Origin: Hymenobacter sp. HSC-4F20
Lineage (GTDB): Bacteria; Bacteroidota; Bacteroidia; Cytophagales; Hymenobacteraceae
Length of the DNA stretch: 64,000 nucleotides
Assembly (NCBI RefSeq): GCF_019599275.1
Contig: NZ_JAHZTD010000002.1
Coordinates: forward strand, 1,116,001 to 1,180,000
Direction: 5' to 3'
The position numbers and the translations under genes are program-made. Positions 10,401-19,594 of the stretch are shown here, one piece after another. The notes below the pieces were generated by a model. That model ran no database searches. It had not been told where the DNA came from and saw only the letters and a program-made list of their open reading frames with translations. How positions within the stretch are numbered: the first letter of the stretch is position 1; the number at the start of each line of letters is the position of its first letter.

Positions 10401-13400
10401 TACGATTCTGGCCGGACGCGCCTCGAGTACGTACACGGCTACCTTTACCAACAACGGCCCCAGCGACGCGACTACCCTGCCCCAGACCGTGACCCTGCCG
10501 GCTGGCGTTACCAGCGTGGTTATTCCAAATGGAGCTACCTACGACGCCACGACGCGGGTTATCAACTTCGGTACGGCGGCGGCACTGGCGGCGGGCTCTT
10601 CCAACTCGTTCCAGTTCAGCTTCACGGCTCCCACAACTACGGGCAACGTCGCTCTGGTCAGCAACACGGGCACGGCTACCAACCAGGGCGCCAATACAGC
10701 CCCCGACCAGGCAACCTTAACCGTAGCGGTACTGGGTGTGGCCGATGTGGCGACAACCATTGCGGCGCAGACCAGCCCAGTAGTGGCCGGCCAGACGGGC
10801 CAGTTCAACGTGACCTTCACGAACAACGGCCCCAACACGGCCAATACTGTTACCCGCCAGGTACAGCTACCGGCCGGCCTAACGGGCGTAGCGGCCACCA
10901 ACGGCGGCACCTACGACGCGGCCACCGGCATTGTAAGCTATCCGGCTACGGCTACGCTTGCCAGCGGTACTAGCCTGACTTCGGTAATTACCTTCACGAC
11001 GCCCGCCACCGGAGGCAGCGTTACCGCTACCTCGTCTATCAGAACGACTGACAACGAGCAGGGCATGCTCAACAACAATTCGCAGTCGGCGGTTATTGCT
11101 GTTACCCCAGCTTTCGACGTGGCCACCAGCATTACGGGTCCTACCTCGACGGTAGCAGGCACGATGACTACGTTTACCGTACTAACCCGCAATAACGGTC
11201 CTTCGGTGGCCACCAGCGTGGCGCAGACGGTGCAGCTGCCCGCAAACTTAAGCGGCGTATATGTCTCGAATGGCGGCACGTACAACAGCACTACGGGGGT
11301 AGTAACGTTCCCCACCCTGCCTACCCTGAGCAGCGGCCAGAGCTTTAATAACACGATCAGCTTCCTGGCGCCGACCACCGGCTTCACGGCCACGGCGGCC
11401 GTAACCCCCACCACCGGCGACACGGCTCCGGCGAACAACTCAGCCTCGGCAGCGGCCACAACCATCACGCCGGCGCCAACCGCCAGTGCTAACCTGTTCA
11501 CTACCATAGCAGCCTCGGCTTCTGTGGTGGCTCCTGGCACAAGTGTAACCTTCACTGTGACGCAGGGCAATGATGGTCCTAACCCCGCCACTAACGTAGT
11601 GCAAACAGTGTCGTTGCCGGCCGGCCTGACCGGAGTTGTGGTTTCGGGCGGTGGCACGTACAACAGCACCACCGGCGTAGTAACCTTCCCGGCTATTGCT
11701 TCCCAGCTCAGCGGCACCAACACGCAGTACACCATCACGGCTCCGGCTCCGGCTTCGGGCGTGATGATGGCCGGAGCCAGCGTGGCTGCTGGTACCACGG
11801 ACCCCATGCCCGCCAACAACGTGGCGACCAGCAGCGTGAGCATCTCTCCGCTAACGAACGTGGCCACCACGCTCAGCGGCCCCAGCACGGCTACAGCCGG
11901 TCAAACCTTGGCATACACCGTGACGACAGCCAATATCAGCCAGGTGCCCGCCGCCAACGTGGTGCAGACTGTGTTGCTTTCGGCTGGCCTGACGGGTGTG
12001 ACGGTATCGGGCGGCGGCACCTATAACAGCACCACCGGGGTAGTCACCTTCCCCGCCATTACCTCCCAACTGCCGGGGGCTTCCGTATCGAACACGATTA
12101 CCTACACCGCTCCCAGCGAAGGCCCGCTCAACAACGTGGCGCTGGTTACAACGGCTACAGCCGAAACCAGCACCGCAAACAACTCGGCCGCCATCACAAC
12201 CAGCCTTGATGCGCTGTCGGACGTGACGGTAAGCATCTCGGGCCCTTCCCTGATAGCAGTAGGCAACCCGGTAGCCTATTCGGTTACCACTACCAACAAC
12301 GGGCCTTCTGCCGCTACTTCCTCTGCCACCACGGTGCAGCTGCCAAGCGGCCTGACGGGTGTGACGGTATCGGGCGGTGGCACGTATAACAGCAGCACTG
12401 GGGTAGTCACCTTCCCCGTACTGGCTAGCCAATTGGCCGGCACCACGGGAGCCGTAACGAATACGATTTCGTTTATTGCTCCGACCACCAACCAATTGCT
12501 GGCTACGGCTAACGTAACGGCTACGAACGAAGAAGTAACCAGCAACAACTCGGCTTCTGCTTCCACAACGGTACTACCCGCTACCGCCCAAACGGTTGAT
12601 CTGGCCACGACTATCACGGCCAGTAACGCCAGTCGCACCCCGGGCCAGAGCGTTACCTTCACCGTAACGACCAGCAACAGCGCCACCAATACCAGCACAG
12701 CAACGGCCGTTAGCCAGCAGGTACTGCTACCGGCCGGCCTGACCGGAGTTGTGGTTTCGGGCGGTGGCACGTACAACAGTACGACCGGGGTAGTAACCTT
12801 CCCGGCTATTGCCTCCCAAGCTGCCGGGGCTTCGGTAACCAACACTATTACCGTAACTGCTCCTGCCACTGGTCCGCTGACGGCTACTGCCATTATCAGC
12901 TCTGAGGAGACGGACAACCGCACAACCAACAACGTAGCCAGTGTGTCGGTGGCCGTGACGGCCCAGGCCGACGTGACTACTACGGTTACCGGCCCGGCTA
13001 GCATCAGCCCCGGGGCCTCGGTTACCTACAACGTATTGACACTGAACAACGGACCTTCGCCCGCGGCGTCGGTGGCTCAGACGGTGCAACTGCCGGCCGG
13101 CCTGGCTGGGGTAGTAGTTTCGGGTGGGGGTAGCTACAATAGCACTTCTGGCCTGGTAACTTTCCCCACCCTCAGCTCGCTGCCTGCCGGGTCGAGCAAT
13201 GGAGTGACCCACACGGTTAGCTTCACGGCGCCTGTTGCGGCTTTCACGGTGGTCGGCTCGGTGACTACCTCCACGGCTGAAACTACTACGGCCAACAACA
13301 CATCGACCCAGAACACGGCCATGACCAACCAGCCGCCTATGGCCAATGCCGTAGTGAATCTGCTGACGACGCCAGCCGGTAACACGGCCGGCCCCCAGCT

Positions 13401-14568
13401 GATTTCGGCCTTGAATGGCAGCGACGCGGATGGCACCATCAGCTCGTACACCATCACTGCGCTGCCTACGGCTGCCCAGGGAGTTCTTTCCTACAACGGC
13501 TCGCCCGTGACGATAGGCCAGAGCATTCCCGCCACCGATGCCAACAAGCTGTTCTTCGATCCGGCCGCTGGTTTTGTGGGCAACGCCTTCTTCACCTACA
13601 CCGCTACCGATAATGGTGGAGCTACCTCAGCCGCCGCTTCGTACACGCTGCCAGTAGGTCAGGACCTAAACTCGGTGTACACGAATGCTCCGGTTAAGGG
13701 CGGCACGTCCGCCACGGCGTACCAGAACAATGACCCCATCTCGGCGGTGTTCGATGTAAACGGGGGCCGCTACAGCAGCACCGGCGCTATCCTCAGCAAT
13801 GGCCTGCCCACCACTGGCACCAACGCGACGACCACCACTGCGGGTGCTACACAGCTAGCTACCCTGGGGCTGGCCCTGAACCCCAGCACCGGCCTGATTT
13901 ACGTAGCCGACCGCACGAAGCTGCTGGCTGGCACCTACACAGTGCCCGTTACGACGGTGGATATGTATGGCGGCACCAACACGCAGAACGTGAGCTTCAC
14001 CATCGGCAACCGGCCGCTGCCCGTCACGCTGGTGGCCTTCACGGCCCAGGCCGTGGGGCAAGATGCCAAGCTGGTGTGGCGCACCAGCCAAGAGCTTAAC
14101 AACCGCCACTTCGTGGTGGAGCGCAGCCTCAATGGCGGGGCCAGCTTCCAGGCCCTGGGCCAGGTGAAAGGACAGGGCACCACCAGTCAGGCGCACGACT
14201 ACGCCTACACCGATGCCCGGGTGGGTGCCACGGCATCAGCCACGGTCTACTACCGCCTCCGCCAGGTTGACACCGATGGCAGCTCCACCCTCAGCGACGT
14301 AGCGGTAGTGCAGTTTGCCGCTCCGGTTAGCGTAGGTGTGTACCCCAGCCCCGCCACCACCCAGGCCACCCTAGACTTGCGGAGCTTAGCAGAAGGCACA
14401 TATCAGATTCAGGTGTTGGATGCCACGGGCCGGGTAATTTACACCACGGCTGCCCGCGGCGCCCAGCAGCTGGAACTGCCGGTGCAAGGCTGGCCCACTG
14501 GCGCGTACGTAGTGCGTGTGCAGTCCGGCCAGGGCGCCACTACTACCCTGCGCTTCAGCAAGGAGTAA
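7477..14568 (+). CDS. Giant T9SS-secreted surface protein with ten DUF11-like repeats
   Basis: This 2,363-residue protein is probably a cell-surface or released adhesin. Order: signal peptide (residues 1-25, ending A-Q-A-Q); an Ig/cadherin-like module with 'YNGTAVT' and 'YFDPAAGFFG' (about 210-310); two related beta modules, each ending in 'GINSMSWC' or 'GINSISFC'; ten DUF11-like repeats of about 120 residues (about 505-1950; core N-N-G-P-x-x-A and L-P-x-G-L-x-G-V-x-V-x-x-G-G-T-Y); a second Ig/cadherin-like module ('YNGSPVT', 'FFDPAAGFVG'); then a C-terminal type A sorting domain ('YPSPATTQATLDL' to 'RFSKE'). The outer modules mirror each other around the array. Some repeats are nearly identical at the DNA level (for example 11626-11700 and 12730-12810), so copy number may vary. 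The ligand is unknown. Confidence 0.9.
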   Translation: MKTALRLWAAMLLIGGAAPPAAQAQQLAAPAVAEPVLLYGKVSDLLPPALVPSYSATLRVVQAGPLTGVVPGTASRPTAAPTVTTPYTVNGATTSSGILVLPRLPATAAAGSTIQTFTILSFNDATLNEGFYVGNNSTGLLTRVTTLPYTYDATTNPDVFFDPANKTGTFTFQWRATNNLNETSNTATYNLPISNAGPLANNLISQIVPAGSPATLLTEPLAATPAAGGTTARTVSTFRITALPAATSGILLYNGTAVTANQNIPASGASQLYFDPAAGFFGTAVFTYAATDNEGVTGASVSYGIPVAKATCGQASTLNFANLPTGQNWETTQSVQIEGVTITASNYTTPNGEANLQIENNSGLPGKTLAWSADYSSSANNASSVDFTFSRALDNFSIALSDIDQVNSAWRDQIQLDGYTANGTLVSLSASDAALAPNGSNVFSSPNQITGQGNANNFGPNSNVVVTFPQPIVRLRLTYRNAEPIANPGGQVMGINSMSWCSVTDVYTRFTAGPVAANVTDNVSYTVEFGNNGPDAATQVARTVTLPAGATNVTVPTGATYTAATRTINFGTAATVASGASASFTFSFTVPTTTGTYEVASTVSTPANENGQTSNNTATRNLVVGDCNQVGSLSYAAATTGIRRGAVNGGTTSSGPTTDAVSGTTTSISYQNYTSSNNSLNTFEVKTDAGVLSGQTLEWQIDTDNTLGTAGSASVTLVFSRAVNNLTLDLQDIDRNTNTANFIDQVEFDGYATLTGGTPATLTAANFTTGTANQFSGGNNRVIGTANSNAGDAAGNLTVRFTTPVRRLVLIYTNGNSPVLGGGADRTQTLGINSISFCAQADMATTVTPVTTPVNAGQTGSFNVNFVNNGPDPATNVIRQVQLPVGLSNVTASNGGTYNATTGIVSYTSVATLASGASANSVISFTAPAAGGSVTASSTTSSSASEGGNTANNSASGTIVVTPVADVTTVVSGPTTILAGRASSTYTATFTNNGPSDATTLPQTVTLPAGVTSVVIPNGATYDATTRVINFGTAAALAAGSSNSFQFSFTAPTTTGNVALVSNTGTATNQGANTAPDQATLTVAVLGVADVATTIAAQTSPVVAGQTGQFNVTFTNNGPNTANTVTRQVQLPAGLTGVAATNGGTYDAATGIVSYPATATLASGTSLTSVITFTTPATGGSVTATSSIRTTDNEQGMLNNNSQSAVIAVTPAFDVATSITGPTSTVAGTMTTFTVLTRNNGPSVATSVAQTVQLPANLSGVYVSNGGTYNSTTGVVTFPTLPTLSSGQSFNNTISFLAPTTGFTATAAVTPTTGDTAPANNSASAAATTITPAPTASANLFTTIAASASVVAPGTSVTFTVTQGNDGPNPATNVVQTVSLPAGLTGVVVSGGGTYNSTTGVVTFPAIASQLSGTNTQYTITAPAPASGVMMAGASVAAGTTDPMPANNVATSSVSISPLTNVATTLSGPSTATAGQTLAYTVTTANISQVPAANVVQTVLLSAGLTGVTVSGGGTYNSTTGVVTFPAITSQLPGASVSNTITYTAPSEGPLNNVALVTTATAETSTANNSAAITTSLDALSDVTVSISGPSLIAVGNPVAYSVTTTNNGPSAATSSATTVQLPSGLTGVTVSGGGTYNSSTGVVTFPVLASQLAGTTGAVTNTISFIAPTTNQLLATANVTATNEEVTSNNSASASTTVLPATAQTVDLATTITASNASRTPGQSVTFTVTTSNSATNTSTATAVSQQVLLPAGLTGVVVSGGGTYNSTTGVVTFPAIASQAAGASVTNTITVTAPATGPLTATAIISSEETDNRTTNNVASVSVAVTAQADVTTTVTGPASISPGASVTYNVLTLNNGPSPAASVAQTVQLPAGLAGVVVSGGGSYNSTSGLVTFPTLSSLPAGSSNGVTHTVSFTAPVAAFTVVGSVTTSTAETTTANNTSTQNTAMTNQPPMANAVVNLLTTPAGNTAGPQLISALNGSDADGTISSYTITALPTAAQGVLSYNGSPVTIGQSIPATDANKLFFDPAAGFVGNAFFTYTATDNGGATSAAASYTLPVGQDLNSVYTNAPVKGGTSATAYQNNDPISAVFDVNGGRYSSTGAILSNGLPTTGTNATTTTAGATQLATLGLALNPSTGLIYVADRTKLLAGTYTVPVTTVDMYGGTNTQNVSFTIGNRPLPVTLVAFTAQAVGQDAKLVWRTSQELNNRHFVVERSLNGGASFQALGQVKGQGTTSQAHDYAYTDARVGATASATVYYRLRQVDTDGSSTLSDVAVVQFAAPVSVGVYPSPATTQATLDLRSLAEGTYQIQVLDATGRVIYTTAARGAQQLELPVQGWPTGAYVVRVQSGQGATTTLRFSKE
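8988..13320 (+). repeat. Ten tandem DUF11-coding repeats, about 360 bp each
   Basis: Ten in-frame units each encode an N-N-G-P motif, a G-G-T-Y-N-S-T-T-G-V-V-T-F motif and an A-x-N-N-x-x-S closing motif. Units 5-10 are the most alike. This is a protein-domain array, not CRISPR: unit length is long, spacers are absent and the reading frame is kept. Confidence 0.8.
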
Positions 14569-14573
14569 GTTTG

Positions 14574-14635
14574 CTACCCTATCAAAACAAAGGCCCTGTC
14601 GGATTACCGACAGGGCCTTTGTTTTGATAGGGTAG
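14574..14635. terminator. Bidirectional terminator: perfect 29-bp inverted repeat
   Basis: The left arm (14574-14602) and right arm (14607-14635) are exact reverse complements around a four-base loop ATTA. The arms have a GC core (GGCCCTGTCGG) flanked by A- and T-rich stretches, so either strand yields a hairpin with a U-rich side. It lies between two convergent genes. Confidence 0.85.
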
Positions 14636-14736
14636 TTGATATCTGTATTCTTTTGAAATCCTTTTGAAAAGTAGAGCGACTTCTATTGCATCAAATAGTC
14701 TTTCACTTCACCGAGCTTACTGGCCCGAGGCTTTGT

Positions 14737-17700
14737 TTACTCCTTTACAATCTTTACTACTTGTGCGAAGTTACTGCCCGTGATACGCACTAGGTAAACA
14801 CCCTGCGGTAAAATAGCATTGACAAAAGAAGTTGCTTCTCCACCCTGCATCCGTAGGGTTTGCAGTTTGCGTCCTTCCATCCCCAGTACTTCGACAGTAT
14901 AGCTACCAGCTGGCAATGCCGTCAAATCTACCATCGTTTGGCTAGTAACAGGGTTAGGAGCAATTACTGCTGTACCGGCTAATGAGTTACCGCGGAACGT
15001 TACTGTATTCACTCCACTATATACTACTTTGCCGTCCAGGTCCTGCTGGCGCAGGCGGTAATACCACGTACCAGCGCGGTTACCAATGCCTCTATCAGAG
15101 AATTTGTAATCAGTGCGCTTAGTTGTAGTGCCTTGACCGGTGACGGAACCTACAATTACAAAGACTTTGGCGTCAGCTGAGCGCTCCACGTCGAAACCGG
15201 AGTTGTTTAGCTCTTGCGACGTAGTCCAGCGCAGTATTGCATCTGCATTGAGTGCCTCTGCGGTGAAGAGCGTAAGTACTACAGGCAAAGGCGTTTGAGC
15301 GGTATTCGTCCGGAATATAGCTTCCGTTGCGCTGGCCGAAGCCTTAGGGGCCGTGGAGGATGCCCCACCATAGGCGGGGTCATATATATCTACTAGGCCG
15401 TTAAAATTGTCGTCGTGGTAGTAGGTGCTGGTCCGATCCAGGAAATTGGGGATTCCGTTGCTGTTGGCATCCTGCAAGAAAGCGGACATTGTGGTTCCCC
15501 CAAAACCAGTGCTATTGGTGGTAACCACATAATAGCTGGCTTTGCTTGGATTGTTTATCGCGAACAAACGGGCTTTTGCCAGAATTTCATCTCCTGCTTG
15601 GCCGCTACCGCTGGTGTCGAAACCCTCCGTCCAGTCAGCAGTCTGCTGGTAGATGGGTAAGGTAGCCTTGGTCGTATTGTCGCCGTCTGAGTCCAAATCA
15701 AACATATCCGCTAAAAGGTCGCCGTCCATGTTCACAACTGTGCCAATGGTAGTACCTCCATTATCGCCGTCGTAGGCATCACGCAAACCATCCTCATCTG
15801 TATCAGCGGTAAAGTTTGCCTGTCCTTTACGAGCAGTATAGGTTGCGGTAGACAGGGCCTCTATTTCATCCGAAATACCATCGTTATCAGAATCAACATC
15901 CAGGAAGTTGTAATTGGAAGCCGTGATAGAGTTTGCCGTAAACGTGTCGTTGTCGTTGTCCGTCAGCACGTACTTGCTCGTGGGGGTAGTGCTTTCCGTG
16001 GTTAGAGTGGGAGTAGTTCGGTTACCACCATAAGCAACCAAAGTTCCTTCAATAGCGTCGGGCAATCCGTTCTTTCCGACCCCAACCCCGATACCCGCCG
16101 TAGCGAATGCCGCTGAGATATCAGTGTTGTCAGATCGTCTCCGGGCAGTTCCAACGTAACAAGCCTTGGCTGCATCGTAGGAGCTGGTAACTGTGTAGCC
16201 ATTAGCAGTTGTTCCGACAGTTTGCGTGAAGGTCTGGGTGGGCACCACGTTTCCGTTGGCTTCTACCGCGTCAGCAATGCCATCGTTATCTGCATCCAGG
16301 TCGAAGTGGTTTGGCACGCCGTCTAGGTCAGTATCAAACCAGTCATTGATACCATCAGTGTTTAGGTCGCGGAAGCGACCAAAGATGGGGTGGATATATG
16401 CTGCGTCGAGGTATACCAGGGTACCTCCACTAACGGTTTGTGGATTTACGCTGTAGGTTTCGTGGGTATCCAGAATACCGTCGTTGTCATCGTCTAGGTC
16501 AGAGGCGTCAGTAATACCGTCTCCGTCATTATCGCAGACATACTGATAGACGTAAACTTGGTCGATGGGCGTGATAAAGCCGTAGCTCCACGTATTGATA
16601 GTTAGACCATCGCCAATTGCGTTGGTTGTATTACCCCAAGTATGTACGCCCAATGTTGAAACTTGGCCGTTGAGGCTTGAGCGTACAGGGAAGTTCGTGG
16701 CGTTTAGGTTCGTATCATCCCAATACAGACGGTCGAAATACTGCCCAGCTCCCGAAGTAGGACGCACGTTCTGGATACGCAAGCCATCTGGGTTACCCTC
16801 GGCATCATACAGTGGATAGTTGACAGGCGCACCAAAGCTGGTAAAGGACAGCGTAATGGTAGTACCAATAGCAACGGTAGCACCTGATTTATCTTTACCA
16901 TCCCAAACGATGGTAGCAGGCGTATTGGCTAATACGTTCTGTGTGAGCAGAACGTCATTGGTATCCTGAATGCCATTGCCGTTGAGGTCAATCAGCACGT
17001 TAACAGAGCCTTGCTCTCCGCTCGTGGTAGTAAAGGCCACGCCTCCTTGTCCCGTGGTAGGGTTACAGAACGCTTTGGCAGTTCTTGTAAACACTGGTGC
17101 GGCGGCGGAAGGCCAGAGGGTCGGGTCCGGATTATTTACGAAGTTGTTATACTCTGATGAAGCTGAAGCTCCACTCACACTCTTACGGCTCTCCTCGAAA
17201 GCACCTGCTGTATTTGTGCCTTTGGAGTTAGCGACAAAGAAGAAGTCAACCGGACGCATACCGGCTAGTTCTACTTCTTTCACAAAGAAGCGGGTTGCAT
17301 CTTGCACGCTGGGTACCAGCGTAAACAAACTAAAGTCTGCTGATAGCCGGTTTTCGTAGCCCGTACCTCCCGAAGCGCCAGAAGTAAACGCCCAGAATTT
17401 GCTAAACAAGCGCCCGGTTTGCTCCTGCCCCGTAGCGCTAAGCACCGTAAAATCCCAAAAATTATAGTAGGAGCGTTTTACTGCCGCTGCTAGTCCGCTT
17501 TCTCCAACCTGCGTAAGCTCCACCCAGTAGTCACGTGTCCCGGTTGCCGTAGCTGGATATGCTACCGTAAGAGCATCATATCCTGTAGGGTTTGCGGCCG
17601 TTTTGGGCCCTGCTTGATTTTGAGCAGCAGTACTAATTACGCCAGGTTGCGCTTGTAACGTAGCTTGGCTAGTGCTGCTAGTGTTCCGAAGAAGCGTAGT

Positions 17701-18075
17701 AGTAGCCGCAATCTGCTCTACCCCAGACGCATCCTTATATTTTATAGTGACAATTAGGTCGCTTTGGTTACCTCCTCCTACACTAGTGCGCTGTAAGCCA
17801 TAGTACAAGGTTTCCCCTGGCTTCATTCGGATGAATAACCGCTCGGCATCCGGAGCACCCGGCTTCAAAAACTTCCGTGAAACATCGAAAGGTGCTGAGC
17901 TATCGTGTATCAGATATCCTGCAATGGTATTAGCAGGGTCTGTTAAGGCAGTAGGTGTACCGCTACGGTTAGGAGTAAGCTGTTTTGACCCCTCAGCCTG
18001 AACTGCTTGGTTTCCTCCAATTCCCAGAAGTAGACTTCCCAGCGTTGCCGCCCAAATTGGTAAGCGTTGTTTCAT
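14737..18075 (-). CDS. T9SS-secreted protein with thrombospondin type 3-like calcium repeats
   Basis: I choose the ATG at 18073-18075 because the signal peptide (M-K-Q-R-L-P-I-W...A-V-Q-A) begins there; the 18 codons upstream look untranslated. This gives 1,112 residues. The N-terminal half is an unrecognised beta-rich region that includes a [11 protein letters not shown] stretch. The middle holds five or more D-x-D-x-D-G type calcium-binding loops ('DNDGDGITD', 'DADNDGIAD', 'DSDNDGISD', 'DTDEDGLRD'), as in TSP type 3 or OmpA-linked repeats. The end is a type A sorting domain ('[13 protein letters not shown]' to 'VKIVKE') that closely resembles the one on the converging neighbour. It should be exported through the Sec and T9SS routes and anchored or released outside. 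Base content is lower in GC than neighbouring genes. Confidence 0.85.
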   Translation of the reverse strand: MKQRLPIWAATLGSLLLGIGGNQAVQAEGSKQLTPNRSGTPTALTDPANTIAGYLIHDSSAPFDVSRKFLKPGAPDAERLFIRMKPGETLYYGLQRTSVGGGNQSDLIVTIKYKDASGVEQIAATTTLLRNTSSTSQATLQAQPGVISTAAQNQAGPKTAANPTGYDALTVAYPATATGTRDYWVELTQVGESGLAAAVKRSYYNFWDFTVLSATGQEQTGRLFSKFWAFTSGASGGTGYENRLSADFSLFTLVPSVQDATRFFVKEVELAGMRPVDFFFVANSKGTNTAGAFEESRKSVSGASASSEYNNFVNNPDPTLWPSAAAPVFTRTAKAFCNPTTGQGGVAFTTTSGEQGSVNVLIDLNGNGIQDTNDVLLTQNVLANTPATIVWDGKDKSGATVAIGTTITLSFTSFGAPVNYPLYDAEGNPDGLRIQNVRPTSGAGQYFDRLYWDDTNLNATNFPVRSSLNGQVSTLGVHTWGNTTNAIGDGLTINTWSYGFITPIDQVYVYQYVCDNDGDGITDASDLDDDNDGILDTHETYSVNPQTVSGGTLVYLDAAYIHPIFGRFRDLNTDGINDWFDTDLDGVPNHFDLDADNDGIADAVEANGNVVPTQTFTQTVGTTANGYTVTSSYDAAKACYVGTARRRSDNTDISAAFATAGIGVGVGKNGLPDAIEGTLVAYGGNRTTPTLTTESTTPTSKYVLTDNDNDTFTANSITASNYNFLDVDSDNDGISDEIEALSTATYTARKGQANFTADTDEDGLRDAYDGDNGGTTIGTVVNMDGDLLADMFDLDSDGDNTTKATLPIYQQTADWTEGFDTSGSGQAGDEILAKARLFAINNPSKASYYVVTTNSTGFGGTTMSAFLQDANSNGIPNFLDRTSTYYHDDNFNGLVDIYDPAYGGASSTAPKASASATEAIFRTNTAQTPLPVVLTLFTAEALNADAILRWTTSQELNNSGFDVERSADAKVFVIVGSVTGQGTTTKRTDYKFSDRGIGNRAGTWYYRLRQQDLDGKVVYSGVNTVTFRGNSLAGTAVIAPNPVTSQTMVDLTALPAGSYTVEVLGMEGRKLQTLRMQGGEATSFVNAILPQGVYLVRITGSNFAQVVKIVKE

Positions 18076-18140
18076 AATACTGATATTTGAAGAACATGAC
18101 TTCACGCCATTTGTACCTGCATGGCACATTCCCAGCTTGA

Positions 18141-18148
18141 CAAAAGTA
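18141..18148 (-). promoter_or_regulatory. Possible TAnnTTTG promoter element
   Basis: On the minus strand this reads TACTTTTG, a match to the Bacteroidota -7 consensus, 66 bases upstream of the type 3-repeat gene. I do not see a well-spaced -33 TTTG, so the call is weak. Confidence 0.3.
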
Positions 18149-18426
18149 CATTCTCAAATTGACAGAGCCGCTAACCCTCAACATTTTAGCTTGAAAAGCT
18201 GTAAAAATTTATATATTTCTACAACATAGTAAAATGTTTCCCAACCAGGGAATAGGATAACTATATAATTTATTGATTTTGTACTATATCAATTTCTCCT
18301 GCTTATCTGTACTATCATAAGGATACTCCCTAGTTGTCTTAATATTTCTATCCTCGTATACGGCAAGCAACCTCCGTGACCTTCCGGTTGATTTTGCCAC
18401 CTACCATAATTATTTTCAAGTCGTAT

Positions 18427-19377
18427 ATGTCGCGCCACCGGCCTCCGTCCCAACCACTTACTGATGTTGACGTTGCCATTGTGGGGGCTGGCAGCGCCGG
18501 CCTGAGTGCCGCCCTGGTGCTGGGCCGCTGCCTGCGCAAAGTAGTGGTGCTGGATGGAGGTTCCCCCCGCAATGCCCCCTCCCCGGCAGTACAAGGCTTC
18601 TTCACGCGCGACGGAACCCAGCCGGCCGATTTGCTACACCTGGGCCGCGAGCAGCTGGCCCCGTACGCTACCGTCGAGATTCGGGTGGCGCGGGTGTTGA
18701 GCGTGGTGGTGCAGGGCCACTTGTTTGTCCTGACGCTGGAGGGCCCTACCGGGCGCAGCTCCACCCTGACGGCGCGCAAGGTACTACTGGCTACTGGAGT
18801 AGAAGACGAGTTACCTCCTTTGGATGGCATGCGGGAGCTATGGGGCCGCGGGGTGCTCCACTGCCCCTACTGCCACGGCTGGGAAGTGCGCGACCAGCCC
18901 CTGGCCGTGTACGGGCGGGCCAAGATGGTAACTGGCCTGGCCCTGCTGGTCAGCCGCTGGAGCAAGGATGTAGTAGCCTGCATCGATGGGCCCGGCTTCC
19001 TGACCGAAAACGCCCGGCGGCGGCTGCGGCAGCAGAAAATTCAGGTGCGCGAGGAGCCCGTGCTGCGGCTGGAAGGCACCCCCACCGGCGAGTTGCGCCA
19101 CATTGTGTTTGCCTCGGGGGAGAAGCTGGCGCGCACGGCCGTATTCGTGCACGCCCACCAGCACCAGCGCAGTCCACTGGCCGAGCAGGCCGGTTGCCGC
19201 CTCACCAGCAAGGGCGCCATCTGGGTCGATAAAAAGCAACAAACCACCGTCCGGGGCCTGTACGCGGCCGGCGACACAACCCCGGGCACCCAGCAGGCTA
19301 TTCTGGCCGCTGCCGAGGGTAGCGCCGCCGCCATCAGCATCAACGAAACCCTCACCCGCGAGGAATGCCCGAAGTAG
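18427..19377 (+). CDS. NAD(P)/FAD-dependent oxidoreductase, thioredoxin-reductase-like
   Basis: This 316-residue flavoprotein starts at the ATG at 18427 (M-S-R-H-R-P-P), just before the Rossmann strand. Visible features are the FAD-binding G-A-G-S-A-G (20-25) with a V-V-L-D-G-G acidic end, the redox pair C146-P-Y-C149 in 'HCPYCHGWEVRD', and the C-terminal FAD motif 'GLYAAGDTT'. The CPYC pair and length match the thioredoxin-reductase-like family that includes fungal dithiol oxidases such as GliT and many bacterial stand-alone enzymes. The NADPH-binding G-x-G-x-x-G looks degenerate ('VYGRAKMVTGLAL'), so it may act as an oxidase rather than reducing thioredoxin. No thioredoxin gene is nearby. 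Confidence 0.8.
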   Translation: MSRHRPPSQPLTDVDVAIVGAGSAGLSAALVLGRCLRKVVVLDGGSPRNAPSPAVQGFFTRDGTQPADLLHLGREQLAPYATVEIRVARVLSVVVQGHLFVLTLEGPTGRSSTLTARKVLLATGVEDELPPLDGMRELWGRGVLHCPYCHGWEVRDQPLAVYGRAKMVTGLALLVSRWSKDVVACIDGPGFLTENARRRLRQQKIQVREEPVLRLEGTPTGELRHIVFASGEKLARTAVFVHAHQHQRSPLAEQAGCRLTSKGAIWVDKKQQTTVRGLYAAGDTTPGTQQAILAAAEGSAAAISINETLTREECPK

Positions 19378-19594
19378 AGGCTGCTCCCCTCGTGCGCCCA
19401 CGGCATTCGGCTTCCTTTCGCGAAACCAGCCACACGTAACCCGGCCAGCATATCCACGTGGGTACGCCGGCTGGGTTTCTGGCGTCAAAAGCAATAAAGC
19501 CGACAACTTTCTGACGGGGCCTGCTTTGTGGTGCAGTGCTAACCAGTATCTTGTTACCGATCTTCCGCCCAACTGGCCGTATACCTGGTGCATT

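Noticed and set aside
8988..13320. CRISPR-like repetition
   Set aside because: The units are about 360 bp, in frame and protein-coding, without spacers; no cas genes occur in the window.
7915..13457. Long minus-strand open frames inside the giant adhesin gene (for example 7915-9363, 10938-11888, 12276-13004)
   Set aside because: They mirror the repeats and low stop-codon content of the sense gene; their translations are low complexity and have no domain or start signals.
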